Positions 33,231 to 42,060 of a DNA stretch of 64,000 nt are shown here, in pieces. Within the stretch, counting starts at the first letter, position 1. Every line of letters begins with the position of its first letter. This DNA is from Arcobacter arenosus (GTDB taxonomy: Bacteria; Campylobacterota; Campylobacteria; Campylobacterales; Arcobacteraceae), in contig NZ_VANU01000004.1 of assembly GCF_005771535.1 (NCBI RefSeq), forward strand, positions 1 to 64,000, read 5' to 3'. Below the pieces are notes generated by a model. That model saw nothing but the letters and a program-made list of their open reading frames with translations, had not been told where the DNA came from and did no database searches. A program made the position numbers and the translations under genes.

Positions 33231-34634
33231 GTGAAAAAAGAATTCAGAATCGAAAAAGATTTTTTAGGGGAAAAAGAGATTGAAAAAGATGCTTACTATG
33301 GGATTCAAACACTAAGAGCAAGTGAAAACTTTGATATAACTCATACTAGTTTATCTTTATTTCCAACATTTATAAAATCTATAGCAAAAGTAAAAAAAGC
33401 TTGTGCCTTAACAAATTATGAGTTAGGTGATTTAACAGATATACAAAAAAATGCAATTATTCAAGCATGCAATGAGATTATTGATGGAAGATATCATGAT
33501 CAATTTATTGTTGATCCTATTCAAGGTGGAGCAGGAACTTCAACAAATATGAATGCAAATGAGGTAATTGCAAATAGAGCCTTAGAGATTCTGGGGGAAG
33601 CAAGAAGTACATATGAGATTATTCATCCAAATAATCATATAAATATGTCTCAATCTACAAATGATGTTTATCCAACAGCAATTAAAATTACCCTACATGA
33701 ATTAATATATAAATTAAAAGATTCACTTAGATATTTAAGAGATAGTTTTGATGAAAAGGCAATTGAGTTTAAAGATGTTCTTAAAATGGGAAGAACACAA
33801 CTTCAAGATGCAGTTCCTATGACTTTAGGTCAAGAGTTTAAGACCTATGCAGTTATGGTTAACGAGGACATAAATAGATTAAAAGATTGTCAAACTTTAT
33901 TAAAAGAAGTAAATCTTGGAGCAACTGCAATTGGAACAGGAATAAATACAAAAGCAAAATATCAAAGAAGAGTTATAAGTAACCTAAGAGAAGTTACTGG
34001 AGTTGATTATATTAGTGCTGGGGATTTAATTGAAGCAACACAAGATACAGGTGTATTTGTTCATATTTCAGGTGTTTTAAAAAGAGTAGCAATCAAAATT
34101 TCAAAAGTTTGTAATGACTTAAGACTTTTAAGTTCTGGTCCAAGAGCTGGATTAAATGAGATTAATCTTCCTAAAATGCAACCGGGAAGTTCAATTATGC
34201 CAGGGAAAGTAAATCCTGTAATTCCAGAAGTTGTAAATCAAGTAGCATTTGAAGTAATTGGAGCTGATACTACTATATCTATTGCTTGTGAAGGTGGACA
34301 ATTACAATTAAACGTATTTGAACCTTTAGTTGCATATAAACTATTTACATCAATTAATATTATGAGAAGATCATTTCATACCCTTGCAGATAAATGTATT
34401 AAAGGGATTACGGCAAATGAAGATGTTTGTATGGAAAATATTTTAAATTCTGTTACAATAGTAACTTGTTTAAATCCAATTCTTGGATATGAAAAAAGCT
34501 CTGCATTAGCAAAAGAGGCTCTTGCAACAAATAAAAGAATATATGATATTATTTTAGAGCAAGAACTATTTACAAAAGAGGAGTTAGATAAACTTCTTCA
34601 TCCAAAAAATATGGTAACAAACTATCAAGGGTAA
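33231..34634 (+). CDS. aspA: Aspartate ammonia-lyase (aspartase)
   Basis: A 467-residue member of the fumarase/aspartase superfamily that converts aspartate to fumarate and ammonia. Signatures are the N-terminal EIEKDAYYGIQTLRA, QGGAGTSTNMNANEV, SQSTNDVYPTA, GRTQLQDAVPMTLGQEF and the signature loop GSSIMPGKVNPVIPE. The GIQTLRA form distinguishes aspartase from fumarase C, which usually has GAQTQRS. The start is GTG 33231 with AAGGG seven bases before it. In Campylobacterota this enzyme feeds aspartate into fumarate respiration and the TCA cycle. The following asparaginase-like gene could supply aspartate. Confidence 0.96.
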   Translation: MKKEFRIEKDFLGEKEIEKDAYYGIQTLRASENFDITHTSLSLFPTFIKSIAKVKKACALTNYELGDLTDIQKNAIIQACNEIIDGRYHDQFIVDPIQGGAGTSTNMNANEVIANRALEILGEARSTYEIIHPNNHINMSQSTNDVYPTAIKITLHELIYKLKDSLRYLRDSFDEKAIEFKDVLKMGRTQLQDAVPMTLGQEFKTYAVMVNEDINRLKDCQTLLKEVNLGATAIGTGINTKAKYQRRVISNLREVTGVDYISAGDLIEATQDTGVFVHISGVLKRVAIKISKVCNDLRLLSSGPRAGLNEINLPKMQPGSSIMPGKVNPVIPEVVNQVAFEVIGADTTISIACEGGQLQLNVFEPLVAYKLFTSINIMRRSFHTLADKCIKGITANEDVCMENILNSVTIVTCLNPILGYEKSSALAKEALATNKRIYDIILEQELFTKEELDKLLHPKNMVTNYQG

Positions 34635-34650
34635 AAATTTAAGGAATAAA

Positions 34651-35145
34651 ATGAATATAACTATTATAAATACTGGTGGAACATTTAATAAAAGATATAA
34701 TCCAATAAAAGGACAACTTGAAGTACCAAGTGATAATATAGCATTAGACAAGATTACACAATCTTGTCATAATGTAGAGTTTGAAATCAAAAATATTGTT
34801 TCAAAAGATAGTCTTGATATGACTGATATTGATAGACAAACTATAACTGATGCTGTAATAGAATCAAAAAATGAGAAAATTATAATAATTCATGGAACTG
34901 ATACAGTTGATTTAACATCAGCATTTTTAAAAGAACAAGTAAAAAATAAGAAAATTGTTTTTACTGGAGCAATGGTTCCAATGAGTATAGATGAAGTTGA
35001 AGCAACAATGAATTTTTCAATGGCACTAGGTTTTTTAAGTGCAGATATTAAAGATGGAATTTACTTAGCTATGCATGGTGTAGTTGTTGATGCAAGTAAA
35101 CTAAAAAAAGATAAATCAATTGGTAAATTTTTAATTCAAGAATAA
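34651..35145 (+). CDS. One-domain asparaginase-like protein
   Basis: A 164-residue protein equal to only the N-terminal domain of L-asparaginase. Both active-site threonine motifs are kept: INTGGTFNK and IIHGTDTVDLT, followed by VFTGAMVPM and the domain's last strand YLAMHGVVV. Full enzymes are about 330 residues and their second domain completes the active site in a dimer. The stop is a clean TAA and no remnant of the second domain follows, so this is not a recent truncation; short homologues occur in related bacteria. It is 16 bases after aspA, so an asparagine-to-aspartate role is likely, though activity is unproven. Confidence 0.85.
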   Translation: MNITIINTGGTFNKRYNPIKGQLEVPSDNIALDKITQSCHNVEFEIKNIVSKDSLDMTDIDRQTITDAVIESKNEKIIIIHGTDTVDLTSAFLKEQVKNKKIVFTGAMVPMSIDEVEATMNFSMALGFLSADIKDGIYLAMHGVVVDASKLKKDKSIGKFLIQE

Positions 35146-35147
35146 AA

Positions 35148-35249
35148 ATGGAAAATTTAGAGAATGAAGTAATAAGTTTTGGTATAATTGCATTAGTAGT
35201 GTTACTTTTAGCATACTTAACAAAGAAAAAAGAAGATAATTACAAGTAA
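35148..35249 (+). CDS. Single-pass membrane microprotein
   Basis: A 33-residue reading frame that begins two bases after the asparaginase stop. It has an acidic start (MENLENEV), a hydrophobic segment (FGIIALVVLLLAYL) and a basic/acidic tail (TKKKEDNYK), that is, one membrane helix with a positive-inside tail. The close coupling and the sensible topology support a real gene, although the ribosome site (CAAGAATAA) is weak. I do not recognise a family; it may partner a transporter or oxidase. Confidence 0.5.
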   Translation: MENLENEVISFGIIALVVLLLAYLTKKKEDNYK

Positions 35250-35290
35250 TATTTGTTTTTTTACTTTTTTTAATTTTTTTCTTGTATAAT
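35250..35290 (+). promoter_or_regulatory. T-tract promoter of the efflux operon
   Basis: TATAAT at 35285-35290 stands 30 bases before the TolC-like start. Upstream, T-tracts repeat about every ten bases (35254-35281) in place of a -35 box, the pattern known for housekeeping promoters of Campylobacter and Helicobacter. The ribosome site is TTAGGA before ATG 35320. Confidence 0.72.
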
Positions 35291-35319
35291 CCCCTCAAAA
35301 AAAGGCTTTAGGATGGGAT

Positions 35320-36672
35320 ATGTATAAATTTTACTTATACTTATTATTACTCTATTCATATGGTTTATCTCAAACTATAAATTATGAAGATGTAATTTCA
35401 CAAACTTTAGAAAACAATAATAATCTTAAACTTCAAGAATTAAATATTGAAGCTTCTAAATTAGATATACAAAAAGTTAATGGCTTTTCTTACGGTAAAC
35501 TTGAGTTAAGCCATGAAGTAATGAGAACAAATCATCCTGGATATATTTTTAATTCAAAATTATCATCTAGGGAGGCTTCTTTTAATGATTTTGGAGCTTT
35601 AGACTTTACTGGTCCTTCTGCAATTAATGTTATTCCAGATAATCTAAATAATCCAGAACCTAGAAATAATTTTTCAACAAAAATAACTTATGATATACCT
35701 CTTTTTACAGGGTTTAAACTCTCAAATCAAGAAGAGCTTTTAAAAATAAAAAATAAAGCTGAACTACTAAAACTAACACTTGATAAAAGAGCTTTAGAGT
35801 TTGAAGTTTTAAAAGCTTACAATGCAGCAGTTGTAGCAAAAGAGTTTATAGAAGCTACGAAACAAGCTAAACAAGCAGTTTCACAATTCGTAAAATCAGC
35901 AAATGAGTTTTACAATGAAAGTTTAGTTACTAAAATTGATACAAAACAAGCAAAAGTTCAAGAATTAAAAGTTCAAAGTAAAGTTACCCAAGCACAAAAT
36001 AAATTTGATATTGCAATTGCATATTTAAGATTTTTGAGTTCAAATGAAAAATTATCAAATGTAAAATCTCTAAAACTTTTTAGATTAAACAATAATCAAG
36101 AACTAAAATCTTTATACAAAGAAGCAATTGAAAATAGAGTTGATTTAAAAATGCTTGATATCTCAAAAGATGCTATGGAAAAAAATGTTGATTTAAATAA
36201 ATCCTCTTTTTATCCAAATTTATATTCCCATTTAGAATATGGTTTAAATGATGATACACTAAATTTTAGTTCTTCAAAAGATTATTATATGGGCTTATTA
36301 GGGCTTAAATATACAATTTTTGACACAAGTAGAGATGCAGATTTACAAAAAAGTAAAATAGAATTAAATAAAACAAAACTAAATTTAAATCAACTTCAAA
36401 ATGCTATTAAATTAGAATTAGAAAAAGCTTTTTTAAATCTAAAGGCAAAGGAAAAGATACATTTAGAAAAAATTGAAGCAAAAGAGTTATCTTTTGAAGT
36501 TTTAGAGCAGTCTAAACTCATGTATAAAAACCAATTAATATCAATGACAGAACTTCTAAAACAAGAAGCATCTTACAGAGAAAATGAAGCAGAATTAATA
36601 ATGGCTAATTATGAAAAATCTATAGCTCAAGCAAGATTAAAACTTGCTCTTGGAAAAAGCTTAAGGGATTAA
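35320..36672 (+). CDS. TolC-family outer membrane efflux protein
   Basis: A 450-residue outer-membrane channel component. A signal peptide (FYLYLLLLYSYGLSQ) is followed by the duplicated alpha-helical repeats of the OEP family: NNLKLQELNIEASKLDIQKV, FEVLKAYNAAVVAKEF, and in the second half LKLEKAFLNL-like and AELIMANYEKSIAQARLKLA. As in TolC it should form a trimeric outer-membrane barrel with a periplasmic tunnel. It is the first gene of a four-gene efflux operon with adaptor and a two-part RND permease; 13 bases separate it from the adaptor. There is no lipobox, unlike OprM. Confidence 0.92.
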   Translation: MYKFYLYLLLLYSYGLSQTINYEDVISQTLENNNNLKLQELNIEASKLDIQKVNGFSYGKLELSHEVMRTNHPGYIFNSKLSSREASFNDFGALDFTGPSAINVIPDNLNNPEPRNNFSTKITYDIPLFTGFKLSNQEELLKIKNKAELLKLTLDKRALEFEVLKAYNAAVVAKEFIEATKQAKQAVSQFVKSANEFYNESLVTKIDTKQAKVQELKVQSKVTQAQNKFDIAIAYLRFLSSNEKLSNVKSLKLFRLNNNQELKSLYKEAIENRVDLKMLDISKDAMEKNVDLNKSSFYPNLYSHLEYGLNDDTLNFSSSKDYYMGLLGLKYTIFDTSRDADLQKSKIELNKTKLNLNQLQNAIKLELEKAFLNLKAKEKIHLEKIEAKELSFEVLEQSKLMYKNQLISMTELLKQEASYRENEAELIMANYEKSIAQARLKLALGKSLRD

Positions 36673-36685
36673 AGGATTATAAGTA

Positions 36686-37459
36686 ATGAAAAAAAGATCA
36701 ATAACTTTAATAATATTTTTAACAAGTGTAATAAATTTAAATGCACTTGAATTAAGTGGTACAGTAATTTCTGATAATGAAAAAATTATCACAAGTAGAT
36801 ATATGGGATTTATTGAAAAAGTATATGTAAGTGAAGGAGATTTTGTAAAAAAAGGTGAACTTTTATATAAGATTGATTCTTCAAATATTGATAGTTTAAA
36901 AAGAGAAGCTCAATTAAATCTTCAAATCCAAGAAAATAATTATAACAATGTAAAAACAAATTATGAAAGATATAAAAGATTATATGAAAAAGATTTAGTT
37001 CCAAAATATGATGTTGAACAACTTGAGCTAAAACTAAAAAATATAAAAAATATGATATCAATTGCAAAAGCAAAACTAAAAGAGGTAGAATCTCAATACA
37101 ATTATTTAAAAATTGTTGCTCCAAATGATGGTTTAGTTATTAAAAAAAGCATTAAAAGTGGCGAAATGGCTATGCCTTCAAGTCCAGCTATAATTCTTTC
37201 TGATTTAAATTCACTTAAAATAAAAACAGATATTAGTGAAAGTAATTTAAGAAAAATAAAAATTGGGAAAGAAGTAGAGATTCAAATTGATTCATTAAAT
37301 TTAAATACAAAAGGGAAAATTGCCTCTATAATTCCAAATGTTCAAAATATGACACACTCTTTTACAATAAAAATCTCTTTTGATTCAAAGGGAATGAATA
37401 TCTACCCTGGTATGTATTCAAAAATATTTATTAAAGTGGATGAGAATGGAAAACAATAA
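36686..37459 (+). CDS. RND efflux periplasmic adaptor (membrane fusion protein)
   Basis: A 257-residue adaptor with signal peptide (LIIFLTSVINLNA). The lipoyl halves are in SRYMGFIEKVYVSEGDFVKKGELLY and YLKIVAPNDGLVIKKSIKSGE, flanking a coiled hairpin of about 80 residues with LYEKDLVPKYDVEQ. The beta-barrel part is IKIGKEVEIQIDS. It links inner-membrane permease and TolC-like channel. At 257 residues it is shorter than the usual 350-400: the C-terminal membrane-proximal domain is nearly absent. It overlaps the permease N-half by 20 bases. Confidence 0.9.
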   Translation: MKKRSITLIIFLTSVINLNALELSGTVISDNEKIITSRYMGFIEKVYVSEGDFVKKGELLYKIDSSNIDSLKREAQLNLQIQENNYNNVKTNYERYKRLYEKDLVPKYDVEQLELKLKNIKNMISIAKAKLKEVESQYNYLKIVAPNDGLVIKKSIKSGEMAMPSSPAIILSDLNSLKIKTDISESNLRKIKIGKEVEIQIDSLNLNTKGKIASIIPNVQNMTHSFTIKISFDSKGMNIYPGMYSKIFIKVDENGKQ

Positions 37460-38978
37460 TCTAAATATTGCAGGAAGACTTGCACAAATTTTTATTGACC
37501 ACCCTTTAACTTTTATATTAGGTACATTTACTTTGATTCTTGGAGTATTATCTTTAGAATTTATGCCAAGGGAAGAAAACCCACAAATAAAAGTTAGCGG
37601 TGGAGCAGTAATTGTTGCCCTACCAGGAGCAAAACCAAGCGAGATAAAAAAAGTAATAATTGAGCCTTTAGAAAAGAAAATAAAAGAGATTAAAGGTGTT
37701 GAACATATCTATTCTTATGCAAAAGATTCAGTTGGTATAGTTCAAGCTCAATACTACATCGGTGAAGATAAAGAGGAATCAAATTTAAAACTTTATGACC
37801 AAATAATGAGAAATATAGATATGCTTCCTAAAGGGGCAATGCCACCAATTGTCAAAACTATGGATATAGATACAGATATTCCAATAGCAACTATTGCTTT
37901 TTATCCAAATCAAAATAAAATTTCTCAAACTGAACTTTTTAATGAAGTAAATAAAATAGCTTTTGAGATAAATAAGATTGATCAAGTTGCCCTTGTGGAT
38001 TTAAAAGGGGAAAAGAAAGATCAATACAATATTGAAGTAGATTCTAGCAAGCTATCAGCTTATAATTTATCATTAGGACAGATTGCAAAACAAATTAAAG
38101 CTTTATCTTTAACTACCCCTAATATGGTATCAGATAACTTACATGATTCCTTAACTGTCTTAAGTATTAAAAATGCTATTGAGACAAAAGAGGATTTAGA
38201 AAATATCATTATTTCATACAACTTCAATACACCAATATATTTAAAAGAAGTTGCAAAAATCTCTAGAAGTTTTGATATACAAAATAAAAAAGAAGCACTT
38301 ATTTTTACAAAAGAGAATACAAAAGGATTAAATCAAATAACATTAACGGTATCAAAACTAAAAGGTGCAAATTCAGTTACCATTAATGAAAAGATTTTTA
38401 AATATATTGATTCAATAAAACCTGAATTAGAAAAGAAAAATATAAAAATGGTAATCACAAGAGATGATGGATATACAGCCAATAATGCAGTTAACTCTTT
38501 AGTTCAAAACCTGCTTATCTCTATTTTGATTATTGCCATATTACTTATTTTTTCTTTAGGTTTTAAAGAAGCAATGATTGTATCACTTCTTGTTCCATCT
38601 ATTTTATCAATTACCCTTTTTGTAGGATTTATGATTAATGAAACAATAAACAGAATCACTTTATTTGCATTAATAGTAAGTCTTGGGATGCTTGTTGATG
38701 CAGCAATTATTGTAATTGAAAATATTGTTAGACATAAAAAAGAAGATGGTGGTAAAACTGATATTAAAACTATTTCAATAAATGCTACAAACGAAATAGG
38801 AAATGCCACAAACATAGCAACAATAGCTATTATTATGACATTTATTCCAATGTTTTTTGTGGGAGGGATGATGGGACAATTTATGCACCCTCTTCCTGTA
38901 TTTGTTCCTATAGCTTTAATAGTTTCACTAGTTGTAGCTTATGTTTTTACACCATATTTTGTAAAAAAATTTTTATAA
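37440..38978 (+). CDS. RND permease, N-terminal half (split gene)
   Basis: A 512-residue protein equal to the first half of an RND pump: TM1 (HPLTFILGTFTLILGVLSL), the porter subdomains PN1/PN2 (IKVSGGAVIVALPGAKPSE), then TM2-TM6. TM4 contains the proton-relay region VSLGMLVDAAIIVIENIV. It ends right after TM6 (VAYVFTPYFVKKFL) with TAA. Typical pumps are about 1030 residues in one chain; here the second half is a separate gene with its own ribosome site (GGAGATAG). The start may be ATG 37440 or 37446; the second has better spacing from TGGATGAG. Confidence 0.9.
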   Translation: MRMENNNLNIAGRLAQIFIDHPLTFILGTFTLILGVLSLEFMPREENPQIKVSGGAVIVALPGAKPSEIKKVIIEPLEKKIKEIKGVEHIYSYAKDSVGIVQAQYYIGEDKEESNLKLYDQIMRNIDMLPKGAMPPIVKTMDIDTDIPIATIAFYPNQNKISQTELFNEVNKIAFEINKIDQVALVDLKGEKKDQYNIEVDSSKLSAYNLSLGQIAKQIKALSLTTPNMVSDNLHDSLTVLSIKNAIETKEDLENIIISYNFNTPIYLKEVAKISRSFDIQNKKEALIFTKENTKGLNQITLTVSKLKGANSVTINEKIFKYIDSIKPELEKKNIKMVITRDDGYTANNAVNSLVQNLLISILIIAILLIFSLGFKEAMIVSLLVPSILSITLFVGFMINETINRITLFALIVSLGMLVDAAIIVIENIVRHKKEDGGKTDIKTISINATNEIGNATNIATIAIIMTFIPMFFVGGMMGQFMHPLPVFVPIALIVSLVVAYVFTPYFVKKFL

Positions 38979-38989
38979 GGAGATAGTAA

Positions 38990-40648
38990 ATGAAATTAGA
39001 AAAATTTATTTATAATATTATTGAATCTCCTTCCAAATCAATGTTAGTTTATCTAATAACATTAGCACTTTTTGCCCTTTCAATTGCTACATTCCCAACT
39101 GAAATTATAAAAGCAAAAATGCTACCAAGTAAAGATTCTGACACCTTTTCTGTATATGTTGATTTAAAAGATGGAAGTTCAACAAAACAAACAAAAGAGG
39201 TTACTTCTTGTATCTCAGAAAAACTAATATCTAAAGAGATTGTGACAAATGTTTCTATATTTATTGGCGAGGGTCAACCCCTTGATTTTGCTGCATTAGT
39301 TAAACAAAGTGCCTTAAAAGACAAAGAATCCCAAGCAGAAATTATGGTAAATATTAAAAAAGCCCATAACAGAGATATTCAAAGTTATAACTTTGTTAGT
39401 GAAGTGCGGGATGAATTACAAACATGTTCTAAATATGATGCTAATATAAAATTAATTGAGCTACCTGCAGGACCACCTGTATTAGCTTCAATAGTTGCCG
39501 AAATATATGGCGGAAACTCTTTTGAAAGTAGAAGAGAATTTTCAAAAAAAGTTGCAAAAGTTTTAGAGAAACAAGAAACTTTGGTTGATGTTGATATCAT
39601 GGCTGATGATGAGTATTCTAAATTCGAAATTGAATTAGATAATAATAAAATCATCAAAACAGGTATCTCTTTAGAGCAAATTAAAAATGTCCTTTATATA
39701 GCCTATGAAGGTATCACTTTATCAGTTGTTAATGAGAGTGATACAGAATCACAAGTTCCAATTTTTTTAAGATTAGATGACTCAAGGGTTTTTAATTCTA
39801 ATAATATTGAAGATATTTTAAATAAACTATCTACACTTAAACTTATGAGTAAAAATGGTTTTTTAGTTCCTCTTAGTGAATTGATAAGTATAAAAAAAGT
39901 GATTAAAGAACCAACATTAACTTCAAAAAATTTAACTCCAATGATAAATGTAATCGCAGAAACAAATAAAGATAGCCAGATATACCCTTTATTAGACGCA
40001 AGAGATGCTTTTTTAAACAACTTTGATAAAAACTATGAAGTGAGTAAATCTAATCTTTTAAACCTAGAATTCAAAGATAAAAACACAGGTGAGAAGTTTG
40101 AATTAGTTTGGGATGGAGAACTTAAGGTTACCATTGATACTTTTATTGATTTAGGGGGAGCTTTTATTATCGCTTTAGTTTTAATATTCTTCCTAATGGT
40201 TATGTATTATAAATCTTTTGCAATCTCTGGTGGAATAGTGTTAGCCTCATTTATTTCAATTATTGGAGTAATATTTGCACATATAATTATGGATATGATT
40301 ACAACAGATACTTTCTATTTAACTGCTACTTCACTTATAGGATTTATTGGGCTTATTGGTATTAATTCAAGAAACTCTACATTAATTATTGATTTTTCTA
40401 AACAATTAGTTGAAGATAAAGGATTAACAATAAATCAAGCAGTTGCACGTGCAACAGCAACGAGATCAAAACCAATTATTCTTACAGTTTTAACTATGGT
40501 ATTTGCCTCATCTTTACTTGCAACAGATGCTGTATTTGGAGGATTAGGAGTTGCTCTTATTGGAGGAACATTAATCTCTTATGTAGTTTCAATGTTTTTT
40601 GTTCCTGTAATTATTAGAAATCAAATGAAAAAAATTATAAAAAATTAA
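38990..40648 (+). CDS. RND permease, C-terminal half (split gene)
   Basis: A 552-residue protein equal to the second half of an RND pump. TM7 is MLVYLITLALFALSIATF, followed by the PC1/PC2 porter region (FSVYVDLKDGSSTKQTKEV) and TM8-TM12. TM10 reads LIGFIGLIGINSRNSTLIIDF, the counterpart of the GIVVNNAI motif, and KPIILTVLTMVFAS follows. It must assemble with the N-half to make each pump protomer. The gene lies 11 bases after the first half, each part complete, so this is a stable split and not a frameshift. The substrate is not predictable; the shortened adaptor and this permease suggest the HAE/HME-like branch. Its stop overlaps the kinase stop on the other strand. Confidence 0.9.
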   Translation: MKLEKFIYNIIESPSKSMLVYLITLALFALSIATFPTEIIKAKMLPSKDSDTFSVYVDLKDGSSTKQTKEVTSCISEKLISKEIVTNVSIFIGEGQPLDFAALVKQSALKDKESQAEIMVNIKKAHNRDIQSYNFVSEVRDELQTCSKYDANIKLIELPAGPPVLASIVAEIYGGNSFESRREFSKKVAKVLEKQETLVDVDIMADDEYSKFEIELDNNKIIKTGISLEQIKNVLYIAYEGITLSVVNESDTESQVPIFLRLDDSRVFNSNNIEDILNKLSTLKLMSKNGFLVPLSELISIKKVIKEPTLTSKNLTPMINVIAETNKDSQIYPLLDARDAFLNNFDKNYEVSKSNLLNLEFKDKNTGEKFELVWDGELKVTIDTFIDLGGAFIIALVLIFFLMVMYYKSFAISGGIVLASFISIIGVIFAHIIMDMITTDTFYLTATSLIGFIGLIGINSRNSTLIIDFSKQLVEDKGLTINQAVARATATRSKPIILTVLTMVFASSLLATDAVFGGLGVALIGGTLISYVVSMFFVPVIIRNQMKKIIKN

Positions 40649-41874
40649 TCAGCAATATGGATTATAAACTCTAATCCATCGCTGATATTCTTAGCACTTA
40701 TCTCGCCCCCAATTTTCTCCACAATATTTTTAACTAGATACAAGCCAATTCCTGTACCTTCCTTTTTTGTAGTATAATGTCTATCAAATAATCTTTCTAA
40801 AGTATAATCACTTACTCCACCTGCATTGTCTTTAAAAACAATACTAAAGCCAGTTAAATCTTTTTTTGTATATATATCTATATTTCTAACTCTTTTTTTA
40901 TTTTCCACAAAGGCATCAATCGAGTTGTTTATTAAATTAATAAATACATGTGTAAACTCATTTTGATGTACATGTATATAAAAGTTTTCATCTATATCAA
41001 TATTTAAAATTACATTGTTTTTTACTAAAACATCTTTTAATAGCATTCTTACATATGTAATTAATTTTAAAAGCTTTACACATTGAAGTTCACCTTTTGG
41101 CTTTAAAAAATCTCTAAACTCTTTAAGTGTTGTAATTAAATGATTAATATTGTCAATTTGTTCTTGGGTATAGTTTTCAATTGTTTTTTTATCAAGTCTA
41201 TCTTTTTTACACTCATTTTTTATAAATTCAGTTCTAACTTTTATACCATTTAAAGGGGATATCCATTGATGGATAATTATCTCAATTAACTCTCCCATGG
41301 AAGCTAACCTTGATTGTTCTTTTAACATTTCAAGTTGGTTAGAACTTTTTTTCATCTCTTTATCAACTAAATGTTGAAGATTTTCCTTCATCTCATATTG
41401 TTGTTGAATATCTATTAATATAAAAAAATAAAGATGTTTATTTATTGGATGATTAATTGCTTTAATTTGGAATCTTCTAGTTGAATTATCATAACACTTA
41501 AAATTAATTTCCAAATCATTTATTAAATACTCTTTATAGCTCATCCAATTAAGAAAAGTTTCTAATGTCTCCTTTGGAATAAAGGAAGTAAAGTTTGTCT
41601 TAGTATTAATTTTTTTAAAATATTTTTCAACATAATTATTGACTTTTTCTATTTTAAAACTATCATCAACTATAAAACATGGGATTGGAGCATTGAAAAA
41701 GAGTGTAGTAAATTCTTCTTGATTTTCAAGTATATTATCTGCAGTAGTTTCATTTTTGTATGTTTTAATCTCTTGAATAATACTATACACATCTTTTTCA
41801 CTTATAGTACTACTCAAACTGTTGTTATTTTTGTTTAATCTTAAAAAGATTTCATGGCTTAAATTATCTTGCAT
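40645..41874 (-). CDS. Cytoplasmic PAS sensor histidine kinase
   Basis: A 409-residue soluble kinase with no membrane segment. A PAS domain occupies about residues 55-170 (APIPCFIVDDSFKIEKVN). The H-box is GELIEIIIHQWISPLNGIK, a variant of the HQWRQPL box with Arg-Gln replaced by Ile-Ser, and the His is retained. The ATPase region contains NLINNSIDAFVE, FKDNAGGVSDYTL, RHYTTKKEGTGIGLYLVKN. No response regulator is adjacent. It converges on the efflux operon with the stop codons overlapping by three bases. The signal is unknown. Confidence 0.9.
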   Translation of the reverse strand: MQDNLSHEIFLRLNKNNNSLSSTISEKDVYSIIQEIKTYKNETTADNILENQEEFTTLFFNAPIPCFIVDDSFKIEKVNNYVEKYFKKINTKTNFTSFIPKETLETFLNWMSYKEYLINDLEINFKCYDNSTRRFQIKAINHPINKHLYFFILIDIQQQYEMKENLQHLVDKEMKKSSNQLEMLKEQSRLASMGELIEIIIHQWISPLNGIKVRTEFIKNECKKDRLDKKTIENYTQEQIDNINHLITTLKEFRDFLKPKGELQCVKLLKLITYVRMLLKDVLVKNNVILNIDIDENFYIHVHQNEFTHVFINLINNSIDAFVENKKRVRNIDIYTKKDLTGFSIVFKDNAGGVSDYTLERLFDRHYTTKKEGTGIGLYLVKNIVEKIGGEISAKNISDGLEFIIHIAD

Positions 41875-42060
41875 AATTAAATTCTATAAATTATCAAGTT
41901 AGCTTCATCATATAGTTAAATTACAATAATTTATATTCTCCCGTCTATATATTATAAATAATATCTTATCATATATTTTTAGTATTTTTTATTAATCTTT
42001 CTGTATTTATTAAAAAAAAATTAAAAAAAACAACTATTTAATATAGTTAAGTATAGAAGT

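Noticed and set aside
38979-38989. Frameshift or premature stop joining the two RND permease genes
   Set aside because: Each half has a proper end or start and the second has its own ribosome site; the break lies at a domain boundary.
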